Shown: positions 16,686 to 28,700 of the stretch, piece after piece
How positions within the stretch are numbered: the first letter of the stretch is position 1
Layout of the letters: every line of letters begins with the position of its first letter
Source: Hydrogenophaga sp.
GTDB lineage: Bacteria; Pseudomonadota; Gammaproteobacteria; Burkholderiales; Burkholderiaceae_C
Direction of reading: 5' to 3'
Assembly: GCA_011391595.1 (NCBI GenBank)
Contig: JAABQG010000007.1
Location: forward strand, 18,615 to 82,614
Length of the DNA: 64,000 nt
The notes under the pieces: generated by a model
Told to the model about the DNA's origin: nothing
Databases searched by the model: none
Seen by the model: the letters and a program-made list of their open reading frames with translations, nothing else
Program-made: the position numbers and the translations under genes

Positions 16686-18862
16686 ATGCAGTCGCCAGCC
16701 CCGTCTGCGAGCCCGGGCGCGCTTGGCCGATGGGCGTGGTGCCGGCCGTGATGGGTGGGCGTGCCGGGTTGAATGTGGCGGTGTACTCGCGCCATGCGAC
16801 GGCTGTCGAGCTGTGCCTTTACGACGACGAGGGCAAGGCCGAGACAGCGCGAATCCGCTTGCCGGCCTGCACCGGAGGCGTCTGGCACGGTTTCGTGCCG
16901 GGACCGGGCGCTGGACAACGCTATGGCTTGCGCGCCCAAGGACCCTGGAATCCAGCGGCCGGCCACCGCTTCAATCCCGAGCGGCTGCTGATCGACCCCT
17001 GGGCCCGTTCGCTGTCCGGCCCGCTGGCCGAGCTGGCGCTGGAGATCGGGCACCGGGCCAGCGCCCCCGATCAGCCTTGCGGCTCCGACAACGCGGAGCG
17101 CATGCCCAAGGCCCGCGTGGTCGATATGGCCGCCGAGCTGCACGCTGGCGCGGCGATCATGCCGGGCCCCGACACGCCGATGGCCCGGACCATCCTGTAC
17201 GAAGTGCACGTCAAGGCACTGACGGCGCTGCACCCGGGCGTTGCGCCCGCACAGCGAGGCACCTACGCCGGGCTGGCCAGCCCGGCCATGCTGGCGCACT
17301 ACAAGCGCCTGGGACTGACCGCGCTGTGCCTGCTGCCTGTGCAACTGCACGTGGACGAACACCATCTGGTCGAGCGCGGCATGACCAACCACTGGGGTTA
17401 CAACACGCTGGCCTTCTTTGTGCCGGAGCCACGCTATGCAACGCCTGCCGCCCGCGGGCGGGACCGGGACGACGCCAGTGTGCGGGCCGAGTTCCGCCAG
17501 ATGGTGGACACGCTGCACCGCAACGGAATCGAAGTCATCCTCGACGTGGTCTATAACCACACGGCGGAGGGCAACTCACTTGGCCCGACGCTGTCCTGGC
17601 GTGGCCTGGACAACGCCAGCTGGTACGCCCTGGACGCTCACGGCCACCACCTCAACCCCAGCGGTTGCGGCAACACCTTCAACATGGGCGAGGCGCGCGT
17701 GGTGCAGATGACCATGGACAGCTTGCGCTGGTGGGTGCAGGCCTACGGAGTGGACGGTTTCCGCTTCGACCTGGCCGTGGCGCTGGGACGCGACCCGGCG
17801 CTGGACCGGCGCTTCAATCCCTTTGGCACCCTGTTCTCGGCCATGGCGCAGGACCCGGTACTGGCCCGCGCCAAGTTCATTGCCGAGCCCTGGGACATCG
17901 GGCCCGAGGGCTACCAGACCGGCGGTTTCGGGCCGCGCTGGCACGAATGGAACGACCAGTTTCGTGACACGGTTCGCGCCTGGTGGCTCGGGCACGCGTG
18001 CACGCGCGGGCAGATCGCACGGCGCCTGGCGGGCTCGAACGACCTGTTCCAGGGCAGTGGGCGTAGCCCGCTGGCCAGCATCAACATGATCACCGCCCAC
18101 GATGGCTTCACGCTGGCCGACCTGACCTCGTACGTTCACAAGCACAACGAATCCAATGGCGAGGACAACCGCGACGGGCACGGGCACAACCTGAGCGCCA
18201 ACGCCGGCCAGGAGGGACCGAGCGACGATCCGGCCATCCTGCAAAGGCGCTCGCGATGGCGCCGCGCCTTGCTGGCCACCTTGTTGTGCGCCCAGGGCAC
18301 CCCTCAATTGCTGGCCGGTGACGAACTGGGGCACAGCCAGCAAGGCAATAACAACGCCTACTGTCAGGACAATGCCGTGACCTGGCTGGACTGGGCCACG
18401 GCAGACGAGGCTCAGATGGATTTCGTGGCCGGGCTGGTACATCTGCGCCAGCGCTACCCGGGCCTGCGGCACCCGCACTGGTTCCATGGCGCCCCGGTCA
18501 AAGGCGAACCTTTGCCCGACATCGCCTGGCGAACGGTCGATGGCGAGCCACCCGGCACCGAAGCCTGGGAGCTCCCCGACGGCCGACTGCTGTCCTGCGT
18601 CATCACGGTCGGCGACGGCGGGGAGCCCCCGCGCGAACGTCTCATGCTGATCCTGCTTGCCGGCGAAGTACCGGCCAACCTGCGCTTGCCCGAAGGGCCG
18701 TGGGAGGTTGTGCTCGACAGCGCCAGTGGCTGGGTTGCCAGGCCGGGCGGCCCGCCTGCGGCCACAGTGTCATCGTCACTGCAGGTGGCACCCTCCAGCT
18801 TTGTGGTTCTGGCCCAGCCCCTGCCCACTTTCGACAAGCAAACCAGTGAGAACCCGGAATGA
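16682..18862 (+). CDS. glgX: Glycogen debranching enzyme (isoamylase type)
   Basis: 726 aa from ATG 16682, which overlaps the glgB stop by 4 bp. The CBM48/E-set domain ('LNVAVYSRHATAVELCLYDDEG') is followed by the GH13 barrel with 'EVILDVVYNHTAEGNS', 'VDGFRFDLAVALGRD' (nucleophile), FIAEPWDIG (acid/base) and 'NMITAHDGFTLAD' (third Asp). GlgX hydrolyses alpha-1,6 branches left after phosphorylase action, releasing short maltodextrins; these are substrates for MalQ, the next gene. The stop overlaps the malQ start by 4 bp. Confidence 0.94.
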   Translation: MNAVASPVCEPGRAWPMGVVPAVMGGRAGLNVAVYSRHATAVELCLYDDEGKAETARIRLPACTGGVWHGFVPGPGAGQRYGLRAQGPWNPAAGHRFNPERLLIDPWARSLSGPLAELALEIGHRASAPDQPCGSDNAERMPKARVVDMAAELHAGAAIMPGPDTPMARTILYEVHVKALTALHPGVAPAQRGTYAGLASPAMLAHYKRLGLTALCLLPVQLHVDEHHLVERGMTNHWGYNTLAFFVPEPRYATPAARGRDRDDASVRAEFRQMVDTLHRNGIEVILDVVYNHTAEGNSLGPTLSWRGLDNASWYALDAHGHHLNPSGCGNTFNMGEARVVQMTMDSLRWWVQAYGVDGFRFDLAVALGRDPALDRRFNPFGTLFSAMAQDPVLARAKFIAEPWDIGPEGYQTGGFGPRWHEWNDQFRDTVRAWWLGHACTRGQIARRLAGSNDLFQGSGRSPLASINMITAHDGFTLADLTSYVHKHNESNGEDNRDGHGHNLSANAGQEGPSDDPAILQRRSRWRRALLATLLCAQGTPQLLAGDELGHSQQGNNNAYCQDNAVTWLDWATADEAQMDFVAGLVHLRQRYPGLRHPHWFHGAPVKGEPLPDIAWRTVDGEPPGTEAWELPDGRLLSCVITVGDGGEPPRERLMLILLAGEVPANLRLPEGPWEVVLDSASGWVARPGGPPAATVSSSLQVAPSSFVVLAQPLPTFDKQTSENPE

Positions 18863-20373
18863 GGGACCGCGCCACCGCCCACGCCCACCCCCTGCTGTCG
18901 CGCCGTAGCAGCGGCGTGCTGCTGCACCTGACCAGCCTGCCCGGGCGCCACGGCTCCGGCGACCTGGGCACGCCCGCGCGGCATTTCCTGGACTGGCTTG
19001 CATCGGCCGGCCAGTCGCTGTGGCAAATTCTGCCGCTGACGCCGCCCGGGGCAGGCCATTCGCCTTACCAGAGCCCGTCGGCCTTTGCCGGCAGTCCCTG
19101 GCTCGTGGACCTGGACGATCTCGTGGCTTGCGGCTGGCTGGCGCCCCCCGCAGACGCGGGTTTCGATCCCCGTCACTGCGACTTCGCCCAGGTGATTCCC
19201 TACCGGCTGGCGGCACTGAATGCGGCTTGGAAGGGCTTTGTCGAGCGGGCTACCGACGCCGAGCGGGCTGCGCTGGCCGAATTCACCCGGCGCCAGGCCG
19301 CCTGGCTGGACGACTACGCCCTGTTCATGGTGCTTGAAGTGCAGCATGGCCCGGCGTGGACCCAATGGCCTGCGCCGCTCGCCCGCCACGATCCGAGCGC
19401 ACTGCGCGTGGTGCGGGAGGAGGCGGGATTCGAGCTGGGCTTCTGGTGCTTCGTCCAGTGGCGTTTTCACGTGCAGTGGCAACGCTTGCGGCACGACGCC
19501 CACGCGCGCGGCGTTCACATTGCAGGCGATGCACCGATCTTCGTGGCCCACCAGAGTGCCGATGTCTGGGCGCACACCGACCAGTTCCTGCTGGACGAAC
19601 GCGGCGAGCCACGCGTCGTGGCGGGCGTCCCACCCGACTATTTCAGTGCGACCGGCCAGCGCTGGGGCAACCCGCTGTACCGCTGGGACGCCATGGCGCA
19701 CGACGGCTACCGCTGGTGGAAACAGCGCATGGCGCACCTTTTGTCCCAAGTGGATCTGGCGCGGCTTGACCACTTTCGTGGCTTCGAGGCGTACTGGAAA
19801 ATCCCGGCCAGCGAGCCGACTGCCCAGGGCGGCCAGTGGTGCGCCGGACCCGGCAAGGCGTTCTTCCACGCCCTCAAGGAAGAGCTCGGTCCGTTGCCGA
19901 TCATTGCCGAGGATCTGGGCATCATCACCGATGCGGTGACCCGACTGCGCCACGAATGCGCCTTCCCCGGAATGCGCGTGATGCAGTTCGCCTTTGGCGA
20001 CACGGCCCGCAACCCTTATCTGCCGCACAACTTCGAGCCCTGCACGGTGGCCTATACCGGGACCCATGACAACGACACCACGGTGGGCTGGTGGGCAACC
20101 GCCAGCGACCTCGAGCGCGAGGCAGCCCGCCGGTATCTCGGCCCGATGGCCGACCAGGAAATCAACTGGGCGATGATCCAGTCGCTCTCTCAATCGGTCG
20201 CCCACACGCTGGTGATTCCTTTCCAGGACGTGCTGGGCCTGGACGGCCGCCACCGCATGAACACGCCAGGACAGGCCGAAGGCTGCTGGGCCTGGCGGTT
20301 CACTTGGGCCGACGTGGGCGACGCGCCCGCCAGGCGGCTGGCCTCGATGGCCCGAGCCCACGGACGCACATGA
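18859..20373 (+). CDS. malQ: 4-alpha-glucanotransferase (amylomaltase)
   Basis: 504 aa, GH77. The N-terminal motif 'SSGVLLHLTSLPGRHGSGDLG', the 'WQILPLTPPGAGHSPYQSPSAFAG' region, and catalytic segments 'VDLARLDHFRGF' (nucleophile Asp), 'IIAEDLG' (Glu) and 'TGTHDNDTTVGWW' (third Asp) are all present. It disproportionates maltodextrins released by GlgX and GlgP. Its presence inside the glg operon, between glgX and glgC, closes the recycling of short chains. It starts inside the glgX stop (ATGA). Confidence 0.94.
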   Translation: MRDRATAHAHPLLSRRSSGVLLHLTSLPGRHGSGDLGTPARHFLDWLASAGQSLWQILPLTPPGAGHSPYQSPSAFAGSPWLVDLDDLVACGWLAPPADAGFDPRHCDFAQVIPYRLAALNAAWKGFVERATDAERAALAEFTRRQAAWLDDYALFMVLEVQHGPAWTQWPAPLARHDPSALRVVREEAGFELGFWCFVQWRFHVQWQRLRHDAHARGVHIAGDAPIFVAHQSADVWAHTDQFLLDERGEPRVVAGVPPDYFSATGQRWGNPLYRWDAMAHDGYRWWKQRMAHLLSQVDLARLDHFRGFEAYWKIPASEPTAQGGQWCAGPGKAFFHALKEELGPLPIIAEDLGIITDAVTRLRHECAFPGMRVMQFAFGDTARNPYLPHNFEPCTVAYTGTHDNDTTVGWWATASDLEREAARRYLGPMADQEINWAMIQSLSQSVAHTLVIPFQDVLGLDGRHRMNTPGQAEGCWAWRFTWADVGDAPARRLASMARAHGRT

Positions 20374-20413
20374 CCCGACCCTTTCGACAACACGCTGATC
20401 AAGGAGGCCTCCC

Positions 20414-21703
20414 ATGGAACTGAACGCACCCCACCAACTCGCCCGCCGCACCATCGCCTTGGTGCTGGCCGGTGGCCGCGGCTCGCGCCTGCACGCGCTG
20501 ACCGACCGGCGCGCCAAGCCGGCCGTGTATTTCGGCGGCAAGTTCCGCATCGTCGACTTCGCGCTGTCCAATTGCTTGAACTCCGGCGTGCGCCGTATCA
20601 GCGTCGTCACACAGTACAAGTCGCACAGTCTGCTGCGCCACCTGCAGCGAGGCTGGTCATTCCTGCGCAGCGAGTTCAACGAGTACATCGATCTGCTGCC
20701 CGCGCAGCAGCGCATCGACGAGACCTCGTGGTACCGGGGCACCGCCGACGCAGTGTTCCAGAACCTGGACATCCTGAGCGCGGAGCGCCCCGACTACATC
20801 CTGGTGCTGGCCGGCGATCACATCTACAAGATGGACTACGCCAGACTCATCGCCGACCACGTGGCGCAGGGCGCGCCCTGCACCGTGGCCTGCATCGAAG
20901 TGCCGCTGGCCGAGGCGAGCGCCTTTGGCGTCATGGCCGTCGACGCGCAGCGGCGGGTGATCCGCTTTGATGAAAAGCCGACCCATCCAGCGCCGATGCC
21001 CGGGCGGCCCGGCCAGGCATTGGCCAGCATGGGCGTCTACGTCTTCAACGCCGACTACCTGTACGCAACCCTGAAGGCCGACGCGCTGGTGCAAAGTTCG
21101 AGCCGCGACTTCGGCAAGGACCTGATCCCGGCGATTGTGGCCCGAGGCGAGGCGGTGGCCCATCCGTTCGGAATGTCCTGCGTCAAGAGCGCGCCCGACG
21201 CGCCCGCGTACTGGCGAGACGTGGGCACCATCGATGCCTACTGGGCCGCAAACATTGACTTGACTGGAATCACGCCCGATCTGGACATGTACGACCGGCA
21301 ATGGCCGATCTGGACGCATCAGGAGCAGTTGCCGCCGGCCAAGTTCGTATTCGACGACGAAGGCCGGCGCGGCATGGTGGTCGACTCGCTGGTGTCCGGC
21401 GGGTGCATCATCTCGGGCGCGCACGCCCGCCGATCGGTGCTGTACTCCAAAGTCAGGCTGCATTCGTACAGCACAGTCGAGGAAGCGATTCTGCTACCGG
21501 AAGTCGATGTCGGCCGGCACTGCCGGTTGCGCAAGGTGGTCATCGACAAGGGCTGCCAGATTCCCGACGGCATGTCGATCGGATTCGACGCGACCGAGGA
21601 TGCACGCCGTTTCTTCCGCACGGAACAGGGAGTGGTGCTCGTGACCCGAGAGATGCTGGAAAAACTGGCGGCTGCAGAGGCCCCTGGCGAGGCTGGCGCG
21701 TGA
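20414..21703 (+). CDS. glgC: Glucose-1-phosphate adenylyltransferase (ADP-glucose pyrophosphorylase)
   Basis: 429 aa. A strong ribosome binding site AAGGAGG stands just upstream of ATG 20414. The N-terminal nucleotidyltransferase motif '[20 protein letters not shown]' and [15 protein letters not shown] are canonical. A C-terminal left-handed beta-helix region follows ('[27 protein letters not shown]'). The enzyme makes ADP-glucose from ATP and glucose-1-phosphate, the committed and allosterically controlled step of glycogen synthesis. It overlaps glgA by the GTGA of start and stop. Confidence 0.96.
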   Translation: MELNAPHQLARRTIALVLAGGRGSRLHALTDRRAKPAVYFGGKFRIVDFALSNCLNSGVRRISVVTQYKSHSLLRHLQRGWSFLRSEFNEYIDLLPAQQRIDETSWYRGTADAVFQNLDILSAERPDYILVLAGDHIYKMDYARLIADHVAQGAPCTVACIEVPLAEASAFGVMAVDAQRRVIRFDEKPTHPAPMPGRPGQALASMGVYVFNADYLYATLKADALVQSSSRDFGKDLIPAIVARGEAVAHPFGMSCVKSAPDAPAYWRDVGTIDAYWAANIDLTGITPDLDMYDRQWPIWTHQEQLPPAKFVFDDEGRRGMVVDSLVSGGCIISGAHARRSVLYSKVRLHSYSTVEEAILLPEVDVGRHCRLRKVVIDKGCQIPDGMSIGFDATEDARRFFRTEQGVVLVTREMLEKLAAAEAPGEAGA

Positions 21704-23217
21704 GGGTTCTCTACGTCTGCACCGAACTCTTCCCCCTGCTCAAGACCGGCGGGCTGGCCGATGTGAGCGCTGCTTTGCCTGCGGCGCTGGCGATGGCCGG
21801 TTGCGAGGTACGGGTCTTGTTGCCCGCCTTTCCGTCGATTTCCGCTGGCGTGGAACTCCAGGGGCAAGCCATCGCCCTGCCCGCCACGGGTGGGCCCGAT
21901 GTCGCGCGAACGGCGCATCCCGTGCCGCGGATCGTGCCGGGCCGCGTGCGAGCGACCGGCCAGGCGGTGTACCTGCTGGACGCCCCGGCACAGTACGAAC
22001 GTCCGGGCGGACCCTACCTCGACGCCAGCGGCCATGACTGGCCCGACAACGCGGCGCGCTTCGCCCTCCTGAGCTGGGTGGCCGCCTGGCTGGGCTGCGG
22101 CGGCGACCCTCACTGGCAGCCCGATGTGGTACATGCGCACGACTGGCACGCCGGACTGGCCCCGGTGTACATGCAACTGCTGGCGGGTGGCGGCGCCAGG
22201 CCGGCGAGCATCTTCACGATTCACAACCTCGCCTACCAGGGCGTTTTCCCACGAGACATGCTGGAGACGCTGGGCCTGCCTGAATCGCTGTTCACGATCG
22301 ACGGGTATGAGTACCACGGCCATCTGTCGTTCATGAAAGCGGGGCTGCAGTTTTCCGACGCCCTGACCACGGTCAGCCCGCGCTACGCCCGCGAGATCAC
22401 GACGCCCGAGCAGGGCTGCGGCCTGGATGGCGTGCTGCGCCACCGGTCTGGCCAGCTCAGCGGTATCCTGAATGGTGTGGATTACAGCGTATGGAATCCG
22501 GCCAGCGACCCGCTGCTCGAGACGCCCTACGAATTCAACCAGATGGCGGGTAAAGCCGGCGCCAAGCGCGCGCTGCAACGCCTGCTGGGCCTGGCGCTGC
22601 GTCCTGAGGCCTTGCTGTTCGGCGCCGTCAGCCGGCTGAGCGACCAGAAAGGATTCCATCTGGTGCCCTCGGTGCTGGACGATCTGGTGGCCGGTGGCGG
22701 CCAGTTGGTGGTGCTGGGCAGTGGCGACGCGGGCATCGAGGCGGCCCTGCGCGACGCCGCGGCGCGCCACCCCGGGCAGTCCGTGTTGCGCGTCGGGTAC
22801 GACGAAGCCCTGGCGCACGGCATCATGGCCGCCGCGGACGTGCTTCTTGTCCCCTCGCGTTTCGAGCCCTGCGGATTGACCCAGATGTATGCCCTGCGTT
22901 ATGGCGCCCTGCCGCTGGTGCATGGCGTGGGCGGCCTGGCCGACACCGTGACCGACAGCACGCCCCAGGCACTGAAGGACGGCACCGCCAGCGGCTTCGT
23001 CTTTCATGAATTCAGCGCCCATGGTCTGCGCCAGGCCATGGACCGCGCGTTCACGCTGCATCGCCATCCGGCGGACTGGGCCCGGGTACAGCGCCATGCC
23101 ATGCAATTGCGGTTTGACTGGAAAGTCGCCGCACAGGCCTACCGCACCCTGTACGAACAGACCGCCGCGGCCACGCCTGGCACAGCTTATGCGTCCAGCC
23201 TGAACGGCTCCCGATAG
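21700..23217 (+). CDS. glgA: Glycogen synthase (ADP-glucose dependent)
   Basis: 505 aa from GTG 21700, which overlaps the glgC stop and puts the GT5 start motif [21 protein letters not shown] at the N-terminus. The KTGGLADV loop binds ADP-glucose. The C-terminal half has '[14 protein letters not shown]' and the GT motif '[24 protein letters not shown]'. It adds glucose from ADP-glucose to the non-reducing end of glycogen. A longer ORF from 21301 lies inside glgC in another frame and is an artefact. Confidence 0.96.
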   Translation: MRVLYVCTELFPLLKTGGLADVSAALPAALAMAGCEVRVLLPAFPSISAGVELQGQAIALPATGGPDVARTAHPVPRIVPGRVRATGQAVYLLDAPAQYERPGGPYLDASGHDWPDNAARFALLSWVAAWLGCGGDPHWQPDVVHAHDWHAGLAPVYMQLLAGGGARPASIFTIHNLAYQGVFPRDMLETLGLPESLFTIDGYEYHGHLSFMKAGLQFSDALTTVSPRYAREITTPEQGCGLDGVLRHRSGQLSGILNGVDYSVWNPASDPLLETPYEFNQMAGKAGAKRALQRLLGLALRPEALLFGAVSRLSDQKGFHLVPSVLDDLVAGGGQLVVLGSGDAGIEAALRDAAARHPGQSVLRVGYDEALAHGIMAAADVLLVPSRFEPCGLTQMYALRYGALPLVHGVGGLADTVTDSTPQALKDGTASGFVFHEFSAHGLRQAMDRAFTLHRHPADWARVQRHAMQLRFDWKVAAQAYRTLYEQTAAATPGTAYASSLNGSR

Positions 23218-23249
23218 CCGTTTACCCCCGCTTCCTCCGGAGAGTTCCC

Positions 23250-25715
23250 ATGTCCAGCGTCCAGCCCTTCAGTTTTGACCAGCCCACGAACTCGATCGAA
23301 GCGCTGCGGCGCTCCATCTCCAACCGCCTGGTGTACCAGGTCGGCAAGGATGTGCGCTCTGCCACCCAGCGCGACTGGCTGTTCGCGATCCTTTATGCCG
23401 TGCGCGACCGCGTGATGGACAGCTGGCGCGAAGCGCTCGACGCGGCGCAGGACCGTGAACTCAAGCGCGTCTACTACCTCTCCATGGAGTTCCTCACGGG
23501 ACGCATGCTGACCAACGCGCTGATGGCGGTCGGCATCTACGACGACACAAAGACCGCCTGTGCCCAGCTTGGCGCCGACTTCGACGCGCTGCTGGACCTG
23601 GAAGCCGACCCGGGCCTGGGCAATGGCGGCCTGGGTCGCCTGGCGGCCTGTTTCCTGGACTCCATCGCCACGGTCGGCCTGCCAGGCATGGGCTATGGCA
23701 TCCGCTACGACTACGGCATGTTCGCGCAACGCATCGTGAACGGGCAGCAGGTGGAGGAGCCCGATGGATGGCTGGTCAACGGCAATCCCTGGGAATTCAT
23801 GCGGCCCGAGTTCAGCTACGCCGTGCGCTTCGGCGGCCGGCTCGCCACCGAGAATGGACGCGTCAAATGGATCGATACCGACGATGTCATCGCCACCGCC
23901 TACGACAACGCCGTGCCGGGCTATGAGCTGACTTCAGTGGCAACGCTGCGGCTGTGGTCGGCGCGCGCCAGCAGCGCCATCAACCTGGACGCCTTCAACA
24001 AGGGCGATTACATGCGCGCGATGGAGGCCAAGAACGAGTCAGAGAACGTCTCGCGCGTGCTCTACCCCGACGACAGCACCGACCACGGCCGTGAACTGCG
24101 CCTGCGTCAGGAATTTTTCTTTGTCAGCGCCTCGCTGCAGGACCTGTTGCGCAGGTTCCTGAAGGACCACGGCAGCCTTGAGCAACTGGCCGACAAGGTG
24201 GCCATCCACCTCAACGACACCCACCCCGCGCTGGCCGTTCCCGAGCTCATGCGACTCCTGGTTGACGAGCACCGGATGGACTGGAATGCCGCGTGGTCGT
24301 TGTGCAGCCGCATTTTCAGCTACACCAACCACACGCTGATGCAGGAGGCGCTGGAAACCTGGCCGGTGGATTTGATCGGGCGACTGCTGCCGCGCCATCT
24401 GCGCATCATCTACGACCTCAACACCCGTTTTCTGGCCGCCCTGCATGAGCGTTTCCCGGCCGAGCAGGAGCTCCTGCGCCGCGTCTCGCTGATCGATGAA
24501 ACTGGCAACCGGCGCGTGCGCATGGCCTACCTGTGCGTGCTCGCCAGCCACAAGGTCAATGGCGTCTCGGCGCTGCACAGCGAGCTGATGGTCCAGACCA
24601 TCTTTGCCGATTTTGCGCGGGTGTATCCCGAACGCTTCTGCAACAAGACCAATGGGATCACGCCCCGGCGCTGGCTGGCGCAGGCCAACCAGCCGCTGGC
24701 AAACCTGATCGACGGCAGGATCGGCCGCGGCTGGCGCCGCCATCTGGACGAGCTCGCCGGCCTGCGCGACCTCGCCACCGAGCCGGCCTTCAACAATGCA
24801 GTGCGTCTGGCCAAGCAGCAGAACAAGCGCCGGCTGGCCGACTTCATTGGCCGCGAGCTCGACATCAGGATCGACCCCGAGAGCCTGTTTGACGTGCAGG
24901 TCAAGCGAATGCATGAATACAAGCGGCAACTCCTCAACGTGCTGCACGTGATCACCCGCTACCACCAGATCCTGGCCAACCCCCAAGCCAACTGGGTGCC
25001 TCGCACGGTGATCTTCGGGGGCAAGGCCGCTTCGGCCTATCGCATGGCGAAGCAGGTGATCCGGCTGATTAACGACGTCGCAAGTGTCGTCAATGCAGAC
25101 TCGCACGTCGGCAATCTGCTCAAGGTCGTCTTCATTCCGAACTACCGGGTCACCCTGGCCGAGATGATCATTCCGGCGGCCGATCTGTCCGAGCAGATCT
25201 CAACGGCCGGCACTGAAGCCTCCGGAACCGGCAACATGAAGTTCGCGCTCAACGGTGCCCTGACCATCGGCACCTGGGATGGTGCCAACATCGAGATCGC
25301 CGAGCACGTCGGGCTGGACAACATCTTCATCTTCGGCAACCGCACCGATCAGGTGGCCGATTTGCGTGCCCATGGTTACCAACCGCGCCGCTACTACGAC
25401 AACAACTACGAGCTCAAGACCGCGATCGACCGCATCGCCGATGGCGCCTTCTCGCCGGAAGAACCCCACCGCTACCAGGATGTCACACACGCGCTGCTGG
25501 AGTCGGACTACTACCAGCTTCTGGCTGATTACGGCGACTACGTCGCCACGCAGCAGCGGGTGGACGACCTTTACCGGCGCCCCTCGGAGTGGACGCGCCA
25601 GGCGATCCTGAACATCGCGGCCATGGGACCATTTTCTTCGGACCGAACCATCCGCGAGTACGCCAGCGAGATCTGGGACGTGCAACCCATGTCCGGCGAC
25701 GCACCTTCCGCCTGA
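23250..25715 (+). CDS. glgP: Glycogen/maltodextrin phosphorylase
   Basis: 821 aa, GT35. A CGGAG ribosome binding site precedes ATG 23250. Hallmarks are 'YYLSMEFLTGRMLTNALMAV', 'GNGGLGRLAACFLDS', 'VKRMHEYKRQLLN' and the PLP-lysine motif 'EASGTGNMKFALNGALTIGTWDGANIE'. It releases glucose-1-phosphate from glycogen ends. As the last gene of the operon it provides degradation beside synthesis. The gap to glgA is 32 bp and to the downstream histidine kinase 44 bp. Confidence 0.96.
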   Translation: MSSVQPFSFDQPTNSIEALRRSISNRLVYQVGKDVRSATQRDWLFAILYAVRDRVMDSWREALDAAQDRELKRVYYLSMEFLTGRMLTNALMAVGIYDDTKTACAQLGADFDALLDLEADPGLGNGGLGRLAACFLDSIATVGLPGMGYGIRYDYGMFAQRIVNGQQVEEPDGWLVNGNPWEFMRPEFSYAVRFGGRLATENGRVKWIDTDDVIATAYDNAVPGYELTSVATLRLWSARASSAINLDAFNKGDYMRAMEAKNESENVSRVLYPDDSTDHGRELRLRQEFFFVSASLQDLLRRFLKDHGSLEQLADKVAIHLNDTHPALAVPELMRLLVDEHRMDWNAAWSLCSRIFSYTNHTLMQEALETWPVDLIGRLLPRHLRIIYDLNTRFLAALHERFPAEQELLRRVSLIDETGNRRVRMAYLCVLASHKVNGVSALHSELMVQTIFADFARVYPERFCNKTNGITPRRWLAQANQPLANLIDGRIGRGWRRHLDELAGLRDLATEPAFNNAVRLAKQQNKRRLADFIGRELDIRIDPESLFDVQVKRMHEYKRQLLNVLHVITRYHQILANPQANWVPRTVIFGGKAASAYRMAKQVIRLINDVASVVNADSHVGNLLKVVFIPNYRVTLAEMIIPAADLSEQISTAGTEASGTGNMKFALNGALTIGTWDGANIEIAEHVGLDNIFIFGNRTDQVADLRAHGYQPRRYYDNNYELKTAIDRIADGAFSPEEPHRYQDVTHALLESDYYQLLADYGDYVATQQRVDDLYRRPSEWTRQAILNIAAMGPFSSDRTIREYASEIWDVQPMSGDAPSA

Positions 25716-25759
25716 TCGCACAGGGTGCTGGGGCAGGTGCACTACGATAGGCACCCGCC

Positions 25760-28700
25760 ATGCCGCACAACGACTTCTCGACCCTCTTTGACTGGCTGCC
25801 GATCGGCGCCTATCGCAGCAGCCTGAGCGGGCGTCAGCTGCGTGCCAACCCCGCCCTGGTGCGCATCAACGGATATGACACCGAGGCCGAGATGCTGGCC
25901 GCCGTAGATGACATTGGCGCGCAGTGGTACGTCCAGACCGGGCGGCGTGAAAATTTCAAGATGCGTCTCGACACGCATGGTGAAGTGCGCGACTTTGTCT
26001 CGGAGGTTCACCGCTACAAGACGCGCGAGCGCATCTGGGTGTCCGAGCATGCGCGTCTGGTGCATGACGCCGAGGGGCGCCCCCTGTTTTACGAAGGCAC
26101 GGTCGAGGACATCACCGCGCGAAAGCAGGCCGAGGAGTCGCTGTCCATCACGCTGAAGCATATCGAGCAGGGGATCATGCGGTTCGACCGGCGCGGGCGC
26201 ATCGTCTTCTACAACGAACGGGCGATGGCGCTGCTGGATCTGCCCGAAGCACTGTTGGCGAGCCAGCCAACGGCCCACGAACTCGTCATCTGGCAGCAGG
26301 CGCGAGGCGATTTCGGTGCGGACTTCGAATTCCTTGCCTCCGACGAGGCACGCTCGTTCATTTCCCGGCTGGTGGATGCCAATGACCCGCTGACTGCCAA
26401 TCACGCGCCGACGACGAATTACCTGCGCCGGACACGGCACGGCCGCATGCTGGAGATTCAAAGTCGTGCGCTGCCCGATGGCGGAGCGGTGCGCACATAT
26501 GCCGACGTGACAGCCTATTTCCAAGCGCAGCAGGATCTGGCGGAGAAGGGCCGCATGCTCGAGATCACCCTGGACAGCATGAACCAGGGCATCGCCACGA
26601 TCGACGCCCGGGGACATATCGTCGTCTCGAACCGCCGTCACCAGGAACTGCTGGGATTCAGCGCGGCTTTGATGGCCAGTCGGCCCACCATGGAACAACT
26701 GGTGCAGATTCAGCTGGAACGGGACGACTTTGGCAGTCATTTCAACATTGCCGAAGCCATGGCCCGCGGGTATGGCACCTTTGGCGGCGCCAACTCCCCT
26801 TTTGGGGGCCCTGAGACTTACTTGCGAAAAGGGCGTGACGGCAAGACGCTTGAAGTCCGTACCCGCGGGCTTCCCGATGGTGGCGCGGTGCGCACCTACA
26901 CGGACATGACCGACTATGTGACGGCGCAGGAGGCCCTGGGCCAGAAGCAGGCCTTGCTCAGCGCGCTCATCAACAATATCCCCGACCGGGTTTGGCTCAA
27001 GGACACGCAAGGCGTGTACCTGCTGTCCAACCCCGCACACCAGCGCCAGCATGGCCTGAGTGATCCGGAGATCATTGGTCGCACGGCACAGGATCTGTTT
27101 GGCGACACGTACAGCAACAGTTATCGCCAGAGCGACCTGGAGACCATGGCGTCGCGCGAGCCGATCGTCTATGAAGACCGCCTGGTGAACCGGGAGACCG
27201 GACACATCCAGTATTTTGAGCTGGTCAAGGTGGCCCTTCGTGACGACGCCGGGCACTGCACCGGCGTGCTGGGCATCGCACGTGACATCACCGCGCGCAA
27301 GCAGACCGAAGCGGCGCTGATTGCCGCGCGCGACGCCGCAGACGCAGGCAACCGGGCCAAGGCCGAATTCCTGGCCAACATGAGCCATGAGATCCGCACG
27401 CCAATGAATGCGGTGATCGGCATGAGCGAGCTCTTGCTGGACATGCCACTGGCAGAGCCGCAGCGGGAGTTTGCCCAGACCATCCACGCCAGCGGCGAAG
27501 CGCTGATGGCGCTGATCAATGACATCCTTGATTTCTCCAAGATTGAATCAGGTCAGATGGACCTTGAACAGGCACCCGTCAACCTGTGCGAATGCCTGGA
27601 AGGTGCGCTGGAGCTGACCTGCGGGCCAGCCCGCGACAAAGGCCTGGAACTCCTTTCCTGGATTGAGGACGGGGTTCCGCAAGCGATCGTCGGGGACATG
27701 ACCCGCCTGCGCCAGATCTTTGTCAATCTCATTCACAACGCGGTCAAGTTCACTCCGCGCGGCGAAGTGGTCGTGACGCTGGGGTGGCGTCACGCGCAGG
27801 ATGGCACGCCGATGCTGAAAGCCTCGGTGCGGGACACGGGCATTGGAATTGCCGCCGACCAGGTGGGCCGCCTGTTTCATTCCTTCAGCCAGGTGGATGC
27901 ATCCACCACCCGCAGGTTCGGCGGGACCGGCCTCGGCCTGGCGATCTGCAGGCGCCTGGTCGACATGATGGGCGGGCAGATATGGGTCGAATCAAAGCCT
28001 GGAGAAGGCTCCGTTTTCCAGTTCGAGTTCCCCTGCCTGATCGCCTCGCCCGCCCGCCTCCCGGCACGGGAAGACCCGACGGGGCGGCTGGCGGCGCGGC
28101 GCTTGTTGCTGGTTCAAGGCAATGCGAGCAGCCGGACGATCCTCGTCGCACAGACACGGCGCTGGGGCATGGAAGCACGCGCCACGGCGACGGCGTCCCA
28201 GGCGCTCGCCTGGCTTGACGCAGGCGAACGCTTCGATGCCGCCATTGTTGACCTGCAAATGCCGGCCCCCGCGGGTCTCGACCTGGTGCGCGAACTGCGC
28301 AAGCGGGTCGACACAGCGCAGTTGCCGGTCCTGGCGCTGACGTCGCAGCCGGATGACAGTGCGCGCGTTGGCGGTCTGCAGCTGATGCAGACGCTGCTCA
28401 AGCCGATCAAGCTCCGGGTCTTGTCGGAGGCCCTGTCCACTGCTCTGGATGCCACCAGGGCAGCCGCCATTCCAGCGTCCCGCACGCCCACGCCCCGACT
28501 CGCGCAACAGATTCCGCTTCGAGTTTTGCTGGCGGAAGACAACGTTGTCAACCTGCGTGTGGCCTCGCTGATCCTGGGCGGGTTGGGCTATGACATCGAG
28601 GTCGCAGGCGACGGCCGACAGGTTCTGGATGCGGTCACCGCGGCACAGGACAATTCGCCGTTCGACGTGGTGTTGATGGACGTGCAGATGCCTGTGCTGG

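Noticed and set aside
21301..21699. N-terminal extension of glycogen synthase
   Set aside because: It lies inside glgC in another frame; GTG 21700 overlaps the glgC stop and gives the canonical start.
15000..25000. Long minus-strand ORFs opposite the glg genes
   Set aside because: All are mirror readings of GC-rich coding DNA; the plus strand carries complete catalytic motifs for every enzyme.
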